A stretch of DNA of 64,000 nucleotides, taken from positions 62,001 through 126,000 of the forward strand of contig LVBK01000020.1 in NCBI GenBank assembly GCA_001604385.1, given 5' to 3'. Positions 53,454 to 62,655 of this stretch are shown in pieces. Below the pieces are notes generated by a model. It did no database searches, was not told the origin of the DNA, and saw nothing but the letters and a program-made list of their open reading frames with translations. The DNA comes from Spirochaetales bacterium Spiro_09 (GTDB taxonomy: Bacteria > Spirochaetota > Spirochaetia > Treponematales > Treponemataceae). Both the position numbers and the translations under genes were made by a program. Position 1 is the stretch's first letter. Each line of letters begins with the position of its first letter.

Positions 53454-54425
53454 ATGAAAACTGCAGGTATCAAGTTGAGTACAGTCCTGTTTGCTTTTTC
53501 TGTCGTGGGCATTGTGGTCCTTGGCGGTTGCGCAAAACCGGTCAACAAAAATTTTATTCTGGCAACAGGCGGAACCGGAGGAACGTATTATCCCTTCGGT
53601 GGAGCCATCGCAAACATCTGGAACACCAAGGTAGCCAACATGAACGTTACCGCACAGTCAACCGGTGCTTCCGCCGAGAATCTTCGTCTTGTCAGCAAGG
53701 GCGAGGCTGAATTTGCGATAGTGCAGAACGATGTCATGGATTATGCGCATAATGGCTCGGACATATTTGCCGGCAATAAACTTGATAATCTTGCAACCAT
53801 CGGAACGCTGTACCCGGAGGTAATCCAGATTGCGGCCTCAAAATCGAGCGGTATCGCCACCATTGCCGACCTCAAGGGCAAGCGCGTATCGGTTGGTGAC
53901 GCAGGCAGCGGTGTGGAATTCAACGCCAAACAGATTCTTGAAGGATACGGACTTTCCTTCGACGATATCCGCAAGTCGAATCTTTCATTCAAGGAATCAA
54001 GCGATGGTTTGCAGAACGGCACACTTGACGCCTGTTTCGTTACCGCCGGTGTACCGAACGCCGCCCTGCAGGAACTGGCAGTGTCCGCGGGCCTTGTGCT
54101 GTTGTCCGTGGACGGCGATGCCGCCAGGGCAATTGCCGCAAAGTACTCCTATTACACCCCGGTAGTTATTCCCGGCGGTACATATAATGGAAGTCCCTCG
54201 GACGTTACCACCCTTGCGGTCAAGGCTACCCTGGCCGTTAATGCGAAACTTGATGAAAAGGTCGTTTATGATCTGACAAAGGCCCTGTTTGAAAACCAGG
54301 GTGAACTGGCGACCGCCCATGCAAAGGGCAAGGATCTCAACGCGGCCTATGCCGTTACGGGGGTTTCTGTTCCCTTCCATCCCGGTGCGGCGAAATATTA
54401 CCGGGAACTGGGTCTTCTTCCGTAA
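53454..54425 (+). CDS. TAXI-family TRAP substrate-binding lipoprotein
   Basis: A 323-residue lipoprotein. The signal segment ends in VVLGGC. The mature part has the TAXI hallmark FILATGGTGGTYYPFGGAIA, followed by AQSTGASAENLRLVSKGEAEFAIVQND, split across two regions, and the late VPFHPGAAKYYRELG. It binds a carboxylate or amino-acid-type substrate, often glutamate in studied members, and hands it to the fused TRAP permease downstream. GGAGGG supports the start. First gene of the TAXI-DUF1850-TRAP operon. Confidence 0.95.
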   Translation: MKTAGIKLSTVLFAFSVVGIVVLGGCAKPVNKNFILATGGTGGTYYPFGGAIANIWNTKVANMNVTAQSTGASAENLRLVSKGEAEFAIVQNDVMDYAHNGSDIFAGNKLDNLATIGTLYPEVIQIAASKSSGIATIADLKGKRVSVGDAGSGVEFNAKQILEGYGLSFDDIRKSNLSFKESSDGLQNGTLDACFVTAGVPNAALQELAVSAGLVLLSVDGDAARAIAAKYSYYTPVVIPGGTYNGSPSDVTTLAVKATLAVNAKLDEKVVYDLTKALFENQGELATAHAKGKDLNAAYAVTGVSVPFHPGAAKYYRELGLLP

Positions 54426-54428
54426 TTC

Positions 54429-54944
54429 GTGAAGCGCTTCATTATTATTGCTACTGCGGTGCTCGTCGCCGCAGCAGCTTTTTTGTTTCTGCCCGCGGGG
54501 TTTGCCCTCTGTCTTTCGGAATACGACCGTCCCTCCCGAATGTTTGTGACTCCGGTCGTTCCTGGACAGTCTTTCACGGTTTCGTATACCCATTCGGTAA
54601 ACCGGGGACGTATCTTTGACGACTTCGACATTATGGGCGACAGAACCCTTCGCCTGACACGGACGCGTTTTGTATCCTGGGGTGCAGGTATGAGTGACCC
54701 GTCGGAGGGTGGCCTTCTCGAGAAAACCGCTGACGGGTATCAGTTGACCTGGGAGAACCGTGAATTCCGGTCCTTTTTATTGTCGGTAGCCCTGTTGGGT
54801 GATCACCGTATCGCGATGGCTGACGGTGTCAGCTTGTTGGCCGACCTGTTTGCCCCCCAAACCCGTGTTGTATTCGAATGCCGTGCTGTTTCTCTTTTTG
54901 ACCGGATTCGATCACGCGTTTTGTTTCACCAGGGTTTGCCCTGA
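54429..54944 (+). CDS. DUF1850 exported or membrane-anchored protein
   Basis: A 171-residue protein with an N-terminal hydrophobic segment (FIIIATAVLVAAAAFLFLPAGFALCL). The conserved SFTVSYTHSVNRGRIFDDF is the core of DUF1850. In many genomes this family sits exactly between a TAXI binding protein and the fused TRAP permease, as here, and may be an accessory subunit. It begins at GTG 54429, 3 bases after the binding-protein stop. Biochemical role unknown. Confidence 0.85.
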   Translation: MKRFIIIATAVLVAAAAFLFLPAGFALCLSEYDRPSRMFVTPVVPGQSFTVSYTHSVNRGRIFDDFDIMGDRTLRLTRTRFVSWGAGMSDPSEGGLLEKTADGYQLTWENREFRSFLLSVALLGDHRIAMADGVSLLADLFAPQTRVVFECRAVSLFDRIRSRVLFHQGLP

Positions 54945-55033
54945 ATAACTGCGTTCTTTGACCGCCTGTTGAGGTTCTTTCCAGACAACAACACCCGAGC
55001 CGGTTTACGCAATTCTGCCAAGGAGTATTTTCG

Positions 55034-57049
55034 GTGACAGATCAACATCATACACATCACAGCACCAGCGAGGTAATGGAAGAAATCAGCGATTCCATGA
55101 TACCGACTTCAAATGAAGAGGATATCCAGGAATATATGAAGCAGTTCGATCCCGGTTCGGCATATCGGGAGCATACCTGCTGGAAACGGTATATAACAAT
55201 TGTTGTGTCCGTTCTTTTTTGTGCGTTCCAGTTGTACGCAACCCTGTCCGGGGCGGTTACCGCCCAGATTTTGCGTGCAACACACCTCTCATTTGTTATG
55301 CTCCTGGGCTTCCTCCTGTATCCCGCCTCACGGAAAATGCCCCTCAACACCCTGCCACTGTATGATGTCTTTCTCGCAGTTCTCGGTTGGGCTTCCTGGA
55401 TGTACATCGTCATTAACTTTGACACCCTGGTTCGCAGGGCAGGCGCCTATCTTCCGCTCGACATTGTGGTCGGTGTGTTCGGGATCCTGGTCCTGTTTGA
55501 AGCATGTCGCCGCATTGTCGGTATTCCCATACTTCTCATCGCTGCGACGTTTATAGTCTATGCGTTCGTTGGTCCCTGGTTACCCGGTTTCTTCAATCAC
55601 CGTGGGTACAGTTTTGAACGGGTGGTCACCCACCTCTATTACAATACGGAAGGCATTATGGGCACACCCATAGGCGCCTGTGCGACGTTCATTTTCCTGT
55701 TTATCATGTTCGGAGCCTTTCTCGAAAAAACGGGGATTGGTCAATTTTTTATCGACATCTGCAATGCAATTGCCGGGGGGGCAGCCGGTGGACCGGCAAA
55801 GGTCGCCGTCCTGACAAGCGCCCTTGAAGGAACTGTTTCGGGAAGTTCTGTATCGAATACTGTCGGTTCGGGCAGTTTTACCATACCGATGATGAAGCGC
55901 CTGGGGTATAAACCCGAATTTGCAGCTGCAGTCGAGGCCGCAGCTTCTACCGGTGGGCAAATCATGCCGCCGATCATGGGAGCCGCCGCATTTTTGATGG
56001 CAGAAAGCCTTGGCATTTCGTATATAACTATTGCGAAGGCGGCAGTTATTCCTGCCTTGTTGTACTTTTCGGGTATCTTTATCATGGTTCATCTTGAGGC
56101 CAGAAAGCTCGGCCTGAAAGGAATGAGCAAGGAAAATATTCCGCGCTTTATACCGCTTTTTCTTGCAAAGGGCTATTTGATGCTCCCGCTCGGTGTCATC
56201 ATTTTCTTTTTAATGGAAGGTAAAACCGCCACCTTTTCCGCCTTGATGGGAATTGTATCCTGTGCGGTACTGGCCGTTACCGCCGCAGCAATAGATATGT
56301 TTCGCGGTCGCACGCCCCGATACACCCTGAAGGATTTTATCGAGATTCTGACGACCGCAGCCCGGAACATTGTCAGCGTCGCCATTGCGTGCGCCATGGC
56401 AGGTATCATCATTGGTGTGGTAACGCTCACCGGTATCGGGCTGAAACTGGGCGCCGGTCTTATCGCCATATCTCGCGGTATTCCCCTGATCACCCTGTTT
56501 TTGACCATGGTGTCGTCAATCATTCTGGGTATGGGTGCACCGACTACCGCAAACTATCTGATTACCTCGACAATCACCGCAGGAGCGATCATCGGTCTTG
56601 GTTTCGAGCCTCTGGCGGCCCACATGTTTGCCTTCTATTTCGGCATTATTGCCGATATTACCCCTCCGGTTGCGCTTGCCGCTATCGCCGGCTCTGCCAT
56701 TGCGAAGTCAAAACCGATGGCTACCGCGGTCCAGTCAACCAAACTCGCAATTGCGGCCTTCATCATCCCCTATCTGTTTGTGTTCAATCCTGAAATGCTG
56801 TTGATTGGCACGACCTTTGCCAATGTCACGCTTATTATCGTTACCTCTCTCATCGGTATGTACGGTATCGGCGCGGCTCTTGAAGGCTATACCATACGGC
56901 TGTGTAATCCTCTTGAGCGTATACTGCTCGGTGGCGCAGGCTTATTGATGGTTGCGCCGGGATTGCGCACAGATATTGCGGGTTTTATCGTTATTACCCT
57001 TGTGCTGGGCATTCAACTGCTCACCGGACGGAGAAAATCTTCCGTTTGA
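55034..57049 (+). CDS. TRAP transporter fused permease (4TM plus 12TM)
   Basis: A 671-residue inner-membrane protein. A soluble N-terminus of about 45 residues precedes the small-subunit-like helices, then the large 12-helix part. Motifs of the large part include FGAFLEKTGIGQFFIDI, GGPAKVAVLTSALEGTVSGSSVSNTV (in two pieces), EAAASTGGQIMPPIMGAAAFLMAE and GMGAPTTANYLITSTI. It uses the Na+ or H+ gradient to import the substrate bound by the TAXI lipoprotein. GTG start with AAGGAG upstream, 89 bases after the DUF1850 stop. Last gene of the operon; a separate promoter for the next cyclase overlaps its stop. Confidence 0.95.
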   Translation: MTDQHHTHHSTSEVMEEISDSMIPTSNEEDIQEYMKQFDPGSAYREHTCWKRYITIVVSVLFCAFQLYATLSGAVTAQILRATHLSFVMLLGFLLYPASRKMPLNTLPLYDVFLAVLGWASWMYIVINFDTLVRRAGAYLPLDIVVGVFGILVLFEACRRIVGIPILLIAATFIVYAFVGPWLPGFFNHRGYSFERVVTHLYYNTEGIMGTPIGACATFIFLFIMFGAFLEKTGIGQFFIDICNAIAGGAAGGPAKVAVLTSALEGTVSGSSVSNTVGSGSFTIPMMKRLGYKPEFAAAVEAAASTGGQIMPPIMGAAAFLMAESLGISYITIAKAAVIPALLYFSGIFIMVHLEARKLGLKGMSKENIPRFIPLFLAKGYLMLPLGVIIFFLMEGKTATFSALMGIVSCAVLAVTAAAIDMFRGRTPRYTLKDFIEILTTAARNIVSVAIACAMAGIIIGVVTLTGIGLKLGAGLIAISRGIPLITLFLTMVSSIILGMGAPTTANYLITSTITAGAIIGLGFEPLAAHMFAFYFGIIADITPPVALAAIAGSAIAKSKPMATAVQSTKLAIAAFIIPYLFVFNPEMLLIGTTFANVTLIIVTSLIGMYGIGAALEGYTIRLCNPLERILLGGAGLLMVAPGLRTDIAGFIVITLVLGIQLLTGRRKSSV

Positions 57050-57074
57050 CAGCGGCGTGAAGCGGTTCGATACT
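57046..57074 (+). promoter_or_regulatory. Promoter for the small GGDEF gene, overlapping the TRAP stop codon
   Basis: TTGACA, 17 bases, GATACT, then 6 bases to ATG 57081. The -35 contains the TGA stop of the TRAP gene. This is the best-formed leaderless candidate in the window. Confidence 0.6.
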
Positions 57075-57080
57075 TGAGAT

Positions 57081-57653
57081 ATGAAATACGGCATACTCTT
57101 CCTTTTCATTCTGGTTGTTGTGCTGTGCGTCCTGTACCTGCGTGAGCGGAAACGGGTTCGTCTTCTGTCTTCAACCGATTCGCTGACCGCGCTGGCAAAC
57201 CGCACGGCATTTCTGGGCTTTCTTTCACGGGAGCTTGCCCGGACGGACCGGCACGGGAATCCCCTGTCTGTCCTGATGATCGATATTGACGATTTCAAGT
57301 GCATCAATGATACCTGGGGCCATGGCGAGGGCGATCGGGTATTGCGTAAGCTTGCCGATGAGCTTAAAGCAAATTTGCGCTCGATTGATTGCATTGGCAG
57401 ATGGGGCGCAGACGAGTTTGCCGTGGTTGTCAGCGAAACAGGGTATGATGCTGCCCTGGTTGTCGGAGATAAATTATGCAGGGTGACAGCAGCCTCCGAT
57501 GTATGCAGGTTCAAGCAGGTGACCGTCAGTATAGGGGTTTGTGCCTGTCAGGTGCATGATTCTGTCGATGCGGTGCTTGCCCGCGCCGAAAACGCCTTGT
57601 CTCGCGCTAAAGCGGAAGGGAAAAACCGTTCCTGTGGATCGCCGGTGGCATAA
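57081..57653 (+). CDS. Small membrane-anchored GGDEF protein with altered motif
   Basis: A 190-residue protein. One transmembrane helix (ILFLFILVVVLCVLYL) is followed by a GGDEF domain with TDSLTALANRTAFL and LMIDIDDFKCIND. The signature is GADEF in place of GGDEF, while the I-site RSID lies five residues before it. Gly-to-Ala at this position often lowers or abolishes cyclase activity, but some GGDEF variants remain active, so activity is uncertain. No sensor domain is present. Convergent with the DUF2974 gene, 20 bases apart. Confidence 0.85.
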   Translation: MKYGILFLFILVVVLCVLYLRERKRVRLLSSTDSLTALANRTAFLGFLSRELARTDRHGNPLSVLMIDIDDFKCINDTWGHGEGDRVLRKLADELKANLRSIDCIGRWGADEFAVVVSETGYDAALVVGDKLCRVTAASDVCRFKQVTVSIGVCACQVHDSVDAVLARAENALSRAKAEGKNRSCGSPVA

Positions 57654-57673
57654 GCCCGGGGCGAAAACTCCTG

Positions 57674-58783
57674 TTACCTGCGGCGTGTTTTCCTGTTCAG
57701 GGAGTGTCCAATCTCCTTTCCTGCTGCGTGCGCCAGTATACCCAATCCGTCCAATAGCACGGTTCTGTCGCTGCTTTCCAGTTTTACCAGCCCTTTTGCA
57801 ATTGCTTTCGCGCTTTTCAACCAGTCCGCTGTCAGTTCATGTATGGTACTGGCCCCTGTTGCCGAAACTACTTCATAGAAAGCGCCGAAAAAGATTTCCC
57901 GTTTATCGATATCCAGCTTCCGGAGCCAGTCCCGTATGGTTCGATCGATAAACCGGCTCGACGAGTCGACGTTGTGAAGGCGGACAAAATCGTTTGCTCT
58001 GGTTTCCCAGCTGTAGGGATCATGTTGAAGAAGTCCTCTCTGGCTGCTTTGTACCACTGTGTAGTCTTCATCGTGTTCCAGCAACATGCCGATAATCGAC
58101 GACTCCGGAATGAAGGAATATATCCGGCCTCGGATTGCCCGGTAGCCGGCAGATTCTATTACGACGGGTGAAAACCCCGGTCCGTCATTAGTGTATACGC
58201 TGTGTATTCGTTTTTGAATCCGCGGTGAGACGTGAGCGGCAGCGTAGACCGCAAGGTTTCCCCCCTTCGAATGTCCGCCGACACGCATCTTTCCGGAGAC
58301 GAGTCTCGCTGTTTCCTCAAGGTAATCGCGGGCTGCTTCCTGGGCAGGGACCGGAGTGCGAAAACTCATATTGAAATCTTCTTTCCAGCCAATCAGGCTT
58401 AAATCGGTTCCGCGAAAGGAAACGAAGATGTGCCTGTCACCCGTCAGTATTGTCAGCGCGGCAAACTGTTTTTCCAGGGCATAGTCGGTGCTGTGCACGT
58501 AATTGCAGACTGTCATACTCGAATAACGCGGTGACAGGGCCAGCCGTTCAAGCAATTGAACATCCTCAGCCGCCCGTATGGCATGATCGTTCATCTTGTT
58601 GGAGGCGAATTGACGGGCTGCTTCGGCGAGAGGCATTCCCGTTTTTTGTCCTCCCGGAACGAGAATGCCGTCAAAGGGAATGTATGAAAGTACTGAAAGA
58701 ATCAGGTTGTCAACCGGATTGAAGGGATGGGCCCTCAGGTTCAGATCTCCCCGCCAGTCAAGATAGTCAAAGACCGTATTCAT
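57674..58783 (-). CDS. DUF2974 (Mbeg1-like) lipase-type hydrolase
   Basis: A 369-residue cytoplasmic protein. The N-terminus TVFDYLDWRGDLNLRAHPFN, then VDNLILSVLSYIPFDGI, is the DUF2974/Mbeg1 signature. A class-3-lipase-like core contains HIFVSFRGTD and the nucleophile elbow VGGHSKGGNLAVYAA. It is an alpha/beta hydrolase of unknown substrate. Starts 3 bases after the stop of the upstream lipoprotein gene, so it is the third gene of a run of three minus-strand genes. Confidence 0.88.
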   Translation of the reverse strand: MNTVFDYLDWRGDLNLRAHPFNPVDNLILSVLSYIPFDGILVPGGQKTGMPLAEAARQFASNKMNDHAIRAAEDVQLLERLALSPRYSSMTVCNYVHSTDYALEKQFAALTILTGDRHIFVSFRGTDLSLIGWKEDFNMSFRTPVPAQEAARDYLEETARLVSGKMRVGGHSKGGNLAVYAAAHVSPRIQKRIHSVYTNDGPGFSPVVIESAGYRAIRGRIYSFIPESSIIGMLLEHDEDYTVVQSSQRGLLQHDPYSWETRANDFVRLHNVDSSSRFIDRTIRDWLRKLDIDKREIFFGAFYEVVSATGASTIHELTADWLKSAKAIAKGLVKLESSDRTVLLDGLGILAHAAGKEIGHSLNRKTRRR

Positions 58784-58786
58784 GGA

Positions 58787-59875
58787 TCATTTGACCCGCA
58801 GGATCATGGTTCGGAACGCGGAACCGCCAACAGTTCCCTCCGGGTTAAAATTCCTTCCATCGGACAAGGCCATGAACTCCCATTCGACGCATCCCATAAC
58901 CGAATCGAACCAGGGATCCTGAATGTCGACATCGGATATCGGGCTCTTTGCGCCGGGAACAGGGCGAAAGCGGTCCGAGTAGCGGGTAGTCAGGGCTGGC
59001 CGTGATTTCCATGCTGCATGAAGGTGCCAGATAAACCAGGCCGCTCCGCGACGCGGCATTGGATCGTCCAGTGCCGTATATCCTGTGTGCGCCGAGGGGA
59101 GTATCTTTCTTTCCCGCAGTGCGGTTTCCAGCCGTTCTGGAGTCCACCGGTCACCGCCGGTAATAAACTGAAGAAGTGATGTCTCGGATCCGGTTAATTC
59201 AATCGCATCCCGCCAGGATATACTATTTTTCGCAAGTATTTCAGCTGTTTTTGCATCGGTAGTCCCGCTCATGTCTTTCAGTTGCCAGGCCCTCTCGCGC
59301 TCTTCTCCATAGGTTGTGCGGAATACGGGTGGCAGCCGGGAAAAGGCGGAATCGAAGGCGGCAACTGCTTCCTGATTGCGCGACAGGGAGGCGAGGGTGC
59401 GTGCCCGCTCAATATCAAGAAGGGCGGGTTCTTCCGCCCGGGCGGCTGACAGAATGAGCTGCTCAAGACGCTTTGTACTGTCCGGTTCAAGTCGTGCTGC
59501 AAGCACAAATGAAGCAGTTTCCGCAGGGGACAGGCGTTCTGCCTGGGCAAGTCTGCGTTCTGCCTCGGCGCGTTTTCCTTCCAGTAAATAAAGCCTTCCG
59601 GACCAGGCAAGAAGTTGTGCCTGATACTGGCTGTCCTGGATATTTCGGCTTTCCATTTCTTTTATCCGTTCTCGGATCAGGGACATTTGTAGCGGATCCG
59701 CATTCCTGTCGAGGGGAACTATCAGTTCCCGCAGCCGGGCTAAATCTGTTTCAAGCGCGGCATCGACCGTTTGGTTGAGTGTGTCCTGCTGCAGCGTCGC
59801 GCAAGATACTGTCGACAAGAGACAGGTAATTACCGCCAGCAGGCGGAGACATTGCCGGATTCTGGCTGCCATCAT
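58787..59875 (-). CDS. Lipoprotein with TPR-like repeats and SLH-like C-terminus
   Basis: A 362-residue lipoprotein. The signal segment CLRLLAVITCLLSTVSC ends in a lipobox Cys. The middle is helical and Ala/Glu/Arg-rich (GRLYLLEGKRAEAERRLAQA) with TPR-like spacing. The C-terminus contains SLH-like segments: ILPSAHTGYTALDDPMPRRG with AAWFIW, then SDVDIQDPWFDSVMGCVEWE followed by SDGRNFNPEGTVGGSAFRTM. SLH domains bind cell-wall or surface polymers. GGAGGAACG supports the start. It lies 19 bases after the large propeller gene. I do not recognise a named family. Confidence 0.75.
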   Translation of the reverse strand: MMAARIRQCLRLLAVITCLLSTVSCATLQQDTLNQTVDAALETDLARLRELIVPLDRNADPLQMSLIRERIKEMESRNIQDSQYQAQLLAWSGRLYLLEGKRAEAERRLAQAERLSPAETASFVLAARLEPDSTKRLEQLILSAARAEEPALLDIERARTLASLSRNQEAVAAFDSAFSRLPPVFRTTYGEERERAWQLKDMSGTTDAKTAEILAKNSISWRDAIELTGSETSLLQFITGGDRWTPERLETALRERKILPSAHTGYTALDDPMPRRGAAWFIWHLHAAWKSRPALTTRYSDRFRPVPGAKSPISDVDIQDPWFDSVMGCVEWEFMALSDGRNFNPEGTVGGSAFRTMILRVK

Positions 59876-59894
59876 CGTTCCTCCAAATACTGTG

Positions 59895-62537
59895 TCAGCG
59901 GATATGCCATCCGTAGATCAGATTGTCCATTCCACCCGAGATAATATCGGTTTTCCCGTCACCGTTGAGATCACCCGTCCAGGGTTTTCCCCACACTGGC
60001 AGTGGAAAACCCGGCAGCATGGTCAAATCGTGACGAACCGCATACAGTAAATTCGCCTCCCCGCTTGCAAGGACTTCGGGGACCTTGTCACCATCAATAT
60101 CTGCTGTTGCAAGATACCCAGTCTCGGCAGTAATGCCTTCAAGCTGTACCGACTCCGTTGTGCCGTCCAGACCGGTTTTGAACAGTCTTCCGTCTGAAGC
60201 AAGTGACCACAATGCTTTTCCGTCGAAGACCGGCTGGATGAAGAATACGCCGGGAAGCTGCAGGGGGAATGTCTCCCTCATTGTTCCGCTTTCACTATAC
60301 ACACTCAGTTCTCCTGCCTGGGTCAAAAAGGCCAGTCCCGTATCGGTCCGGCCCGAGTGAAAAAGAAGGGGTGACCCGAAGGCAATGCCGGAGGCGGAAA
60401 CAGGCCAGCCGGGACGAACTGTTCCTTTTTCGTCTGTCAGCCACAGTTCGCTGAAAAAACCCTTCGGATATGCGGCCATATAGATATTGCTTCCCTGTCT
60501 CATAAACGACGGGGCAGCGCGCAATATATCCTGAAATGGCAGGGACAGCGTGTGCGTTTTTGCAAATCGGTCAATAATATACAGCGAGGACTCCATATCC
60601 GAAATATAGAGACTGCCCCCAAAGGCAGCCGGGGGAGCTGAAAGCCGGTTTCCGGTAGCAACAGGAAATCCTTCCTGGTTTTTCAGATTACCGTCCAGGA
60701 GAGCGACAGTTCCCTGTTGTGATACTACCCATACTGCAGGTTGTGACAAGTCTGTCCGCTCGATACCCTCCGAGAGGACAAACCACAGTGGCTCAGGGCT
60801 TTCATATGTAGTCCGTGTTCCGTTCACCGGGTTCAGGGAGACCAGCCGGTTCCCGTTTTCCGTAAACAGGATACGTACCTCTCCTTTTGCCGGGAAAAGA
60901 AGAACCTCGATCTCGGGGGAAAGTTTCCCTTCGGGCTTCAGGGGATACCCGCTCAAAGGCAAGGGGCCTTTGGTCGAGACTGATTTTATCGCAAGCGAGA
61001 TACCTGTCTCACCATCCCGCAGGGAAAGCCGTGCGAGGCCCTGGCCGTACAACTGGAGAATGCGTTGTACGGTATCCGTACCCCGCAAGAAAAACGGGAC
61101 TGACCGGTCCAGTGAATAAAAAAGCGTAATGGTAGATGCGTCAGGGCTATGCGTGGCCAGTTTCTTCCATACTTCGGTTTTGACAATCGATGTGTTTTGC
61201 CTGATCGCGTTTACCGTTTCCAGAAGGTTTTCCGGTGATTCGGACAGATACAGAAATCCCCGTTCGGTCAGATAATAGGGAGAGGGAACCTGAATTTTCC
61301 ACAGCGAGAGCAGAGCGGTCAGAAAATCCGGCAACATGAGACGCGGAATGCGGGTTCCGTCAAGAATGACCGTATTGTCTCCGGTGAGCGCGAAGGAAGA
61401 AAGCAGGGATTCAAAGACCTGCTTTCTTCGGTTTTCATCGGCAATTTTGACCGCAAAAACCGGTCGGGGCCGTCCCTCAAGTCCGAATATGGCAAGTTCG
61501 TTTCCCGTCCAGGAGAATATAAGTTCCTCGAGCGAAAGTCCTGTCAGGAATCTGCTAGATGCGTCAGCCTTTTCCAGAAGTCGCACTGCCTGATTTCCCT
61601 GAATAGCGATTGCAGCATCCAGGAGGTCCCGCAGGGAACCGGGTGATAAAATAGTCGCATACTGGCTTTCAGGGGGAAGACCGTACAGCATGGAAGGTAC
61701 GGTGGAATCTGCATCAATGAGTTTCGTGATAGCGGGCAGGGGCGATGATATCGGCATGCGTATATTCAGGTCAATTTGGTCTTTTTGTATGTATACGGAC
61801 GCTTCTGCCTGACCGGAAGTGTTCAGACGTTCCAGAATTGTCCGGATATCCGGGGCGTCGTCTGCAAGGCCCGCGAGTATGCTCTCAGAGCGCAGAAGAA
61901 GAGCTGCATCGAAGTTTTTTGCGGCGAAGGCGGGTTGCCGGCTTCCATCGTTCTTGATTCCGCTTTCGTCAAGAACCGGCTCAATCAGCCTCTCGCTGTT
62001 GGATACTACGATCAGGTTTCTTTTAATGGCAATATATACAGTGTCCTGGTCGCTCCCGCGGTATTCAAACCGGGAATAGCGTCCTGCCTGTACGTAGTAG
62101 AGATTCTTGATCGAGAATCGCGGCAAGATGGCCGGAGCCAGAAACAGTAGCGATGACAAACGTGCGGTGTCGTAGGCTGCCAGATAGTGGCTGTCCGGGT
62201 ACAGGGCCAGATCAAGGGATCCTCCGGCGGCAAAGCGGATGAGCGGGTTCGAGAATAACCCGCTGTGCCTGAGCGTATTCACCGCGGGGGCGACCGAAAG
62301 GAGGGCCGGATCCGCCAGGAGAGTATCGAGTGTCTGGTGTTCAAGCAGACGGTTGGCCGTTCGCAGTAAATTCGGTACATGCACATATGCAATGCTTTCC
62401 TCGCCTATAACGGTATGCGGTTTCAGGGTTCCGAAGAAAGAAAACGCAAAGAATCCGGCTGGAATCAACAACAGCAGGACCAGTATCAAAAAAGGAAGGA
62501 TTGAACGTTTTTTTTGTGTATCTTTTTTTGAGCTCAT
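59895..62537 (-). CDS. Large anchored protein with DUF3352-like part and beta-propeller
   Basis: An 880-residue protein. A short cytoplasmic start (SSKKDTQKKR) and one transmembrane helix (ILPFLILVLLLLIPAGFFAF) place the rest outside the cytoplasm. Residues about 40-540 look like a DUF3352-type region (SIAYVHVPNLLRTANRLL, NLYYVQAGRYSRFEYRG). The last 330 contain PQQ-like and FG-GAP-like blades (TADIDGDKVPEVLASG, GDLNGDGKTDIISGG). The start at ATG 62537 is set by GGAGGCAGT; the track start at 62750 is in the promoter region. First of three minus-strand genes with the SLH-like lipoprotein and DUF2974 protein. Function unknown. Confidence 0.75.
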   Translation of the reverse strand: MSSKKDTQKKRSILPFLILVLLLLIPAGFFAFSFFGTLKPHTVIGEESIAYVHVPNLLRTANRLLEHQTLDTLLADPALLSVAPAVNTLRHSGLFSNPLIRFAAGGSLDLALYPDSHYLAAYDTARLSSLLFLAPAILPRFSIKNLYYVQAGRYSRFEYRGSDQDTVYIAIKRNLIVVSNSERLIEPVLDESGIKNDGSRQPAFAAKNFDAALLLRSESILAGLADDAPDIRTILERLNTSGQAEASVYIQKDQIDLNIRMPISSPLPAITKLIDADSTVPSMLYGLPPESQYATILSPGSLRDLLDAAIAIQGNQAVRLLEKADASSRFLTGLSLEELIFSWTGNELAIFGLEGRPRPVFAVKIADENRRKQVFESLLSSFALTGDNTVILDGTRIPRLMLPDFLTALLSLWKIQVPSPYYLTERGFLYLSESPENLLETVNAIRQNTSIVKTEVWKKLATHSPDASTITLFYSLDRSVPFFLRGTDTVQRILQLYGQGLARLSLRDGETGISLAIKSVSTKGPLPLSGYPLKPEGKLSPEIEVLLFPAKGEVRILFTENGNRLVSLNPVNGTRTTYESPEPLWFVLSEGIERTDLSQPAVWVVSQQGTVALLDGNLKNQEGFPVATGNRLSAPPAAFGGSLYISDMESSLYIIDRFAKTHTLSLPFQDILRAAPSFMRQGSNIYMAAYPKGFFSELWLTDEKGTVRPGWPVSASGIAFGSPLLFHSGRTDTGLAFLTQAGELSVYSESGTMRETFPLQLPGVFFIQPVFDGKALWSLASDGRLFKTGLDGTTESVQLEGITAETGYLATADIDGDKVPEVLASGEANLLYAVRHDLTMLPGFPLPVWGKPWTGDLNGDGKTDIISGGMDNLIYGWHIR

Positions 62538-62655
62538 ACTGCCTCCGGAAATACCAGTATAGCCGACAAATCCCCGCCGGAAAAGGGTAATCCGGTGTTG
62601 AATCTTCTTGCCGCCATACTGGCGCTGAAGTACTATCAATTTATAGCGTTTGTAG

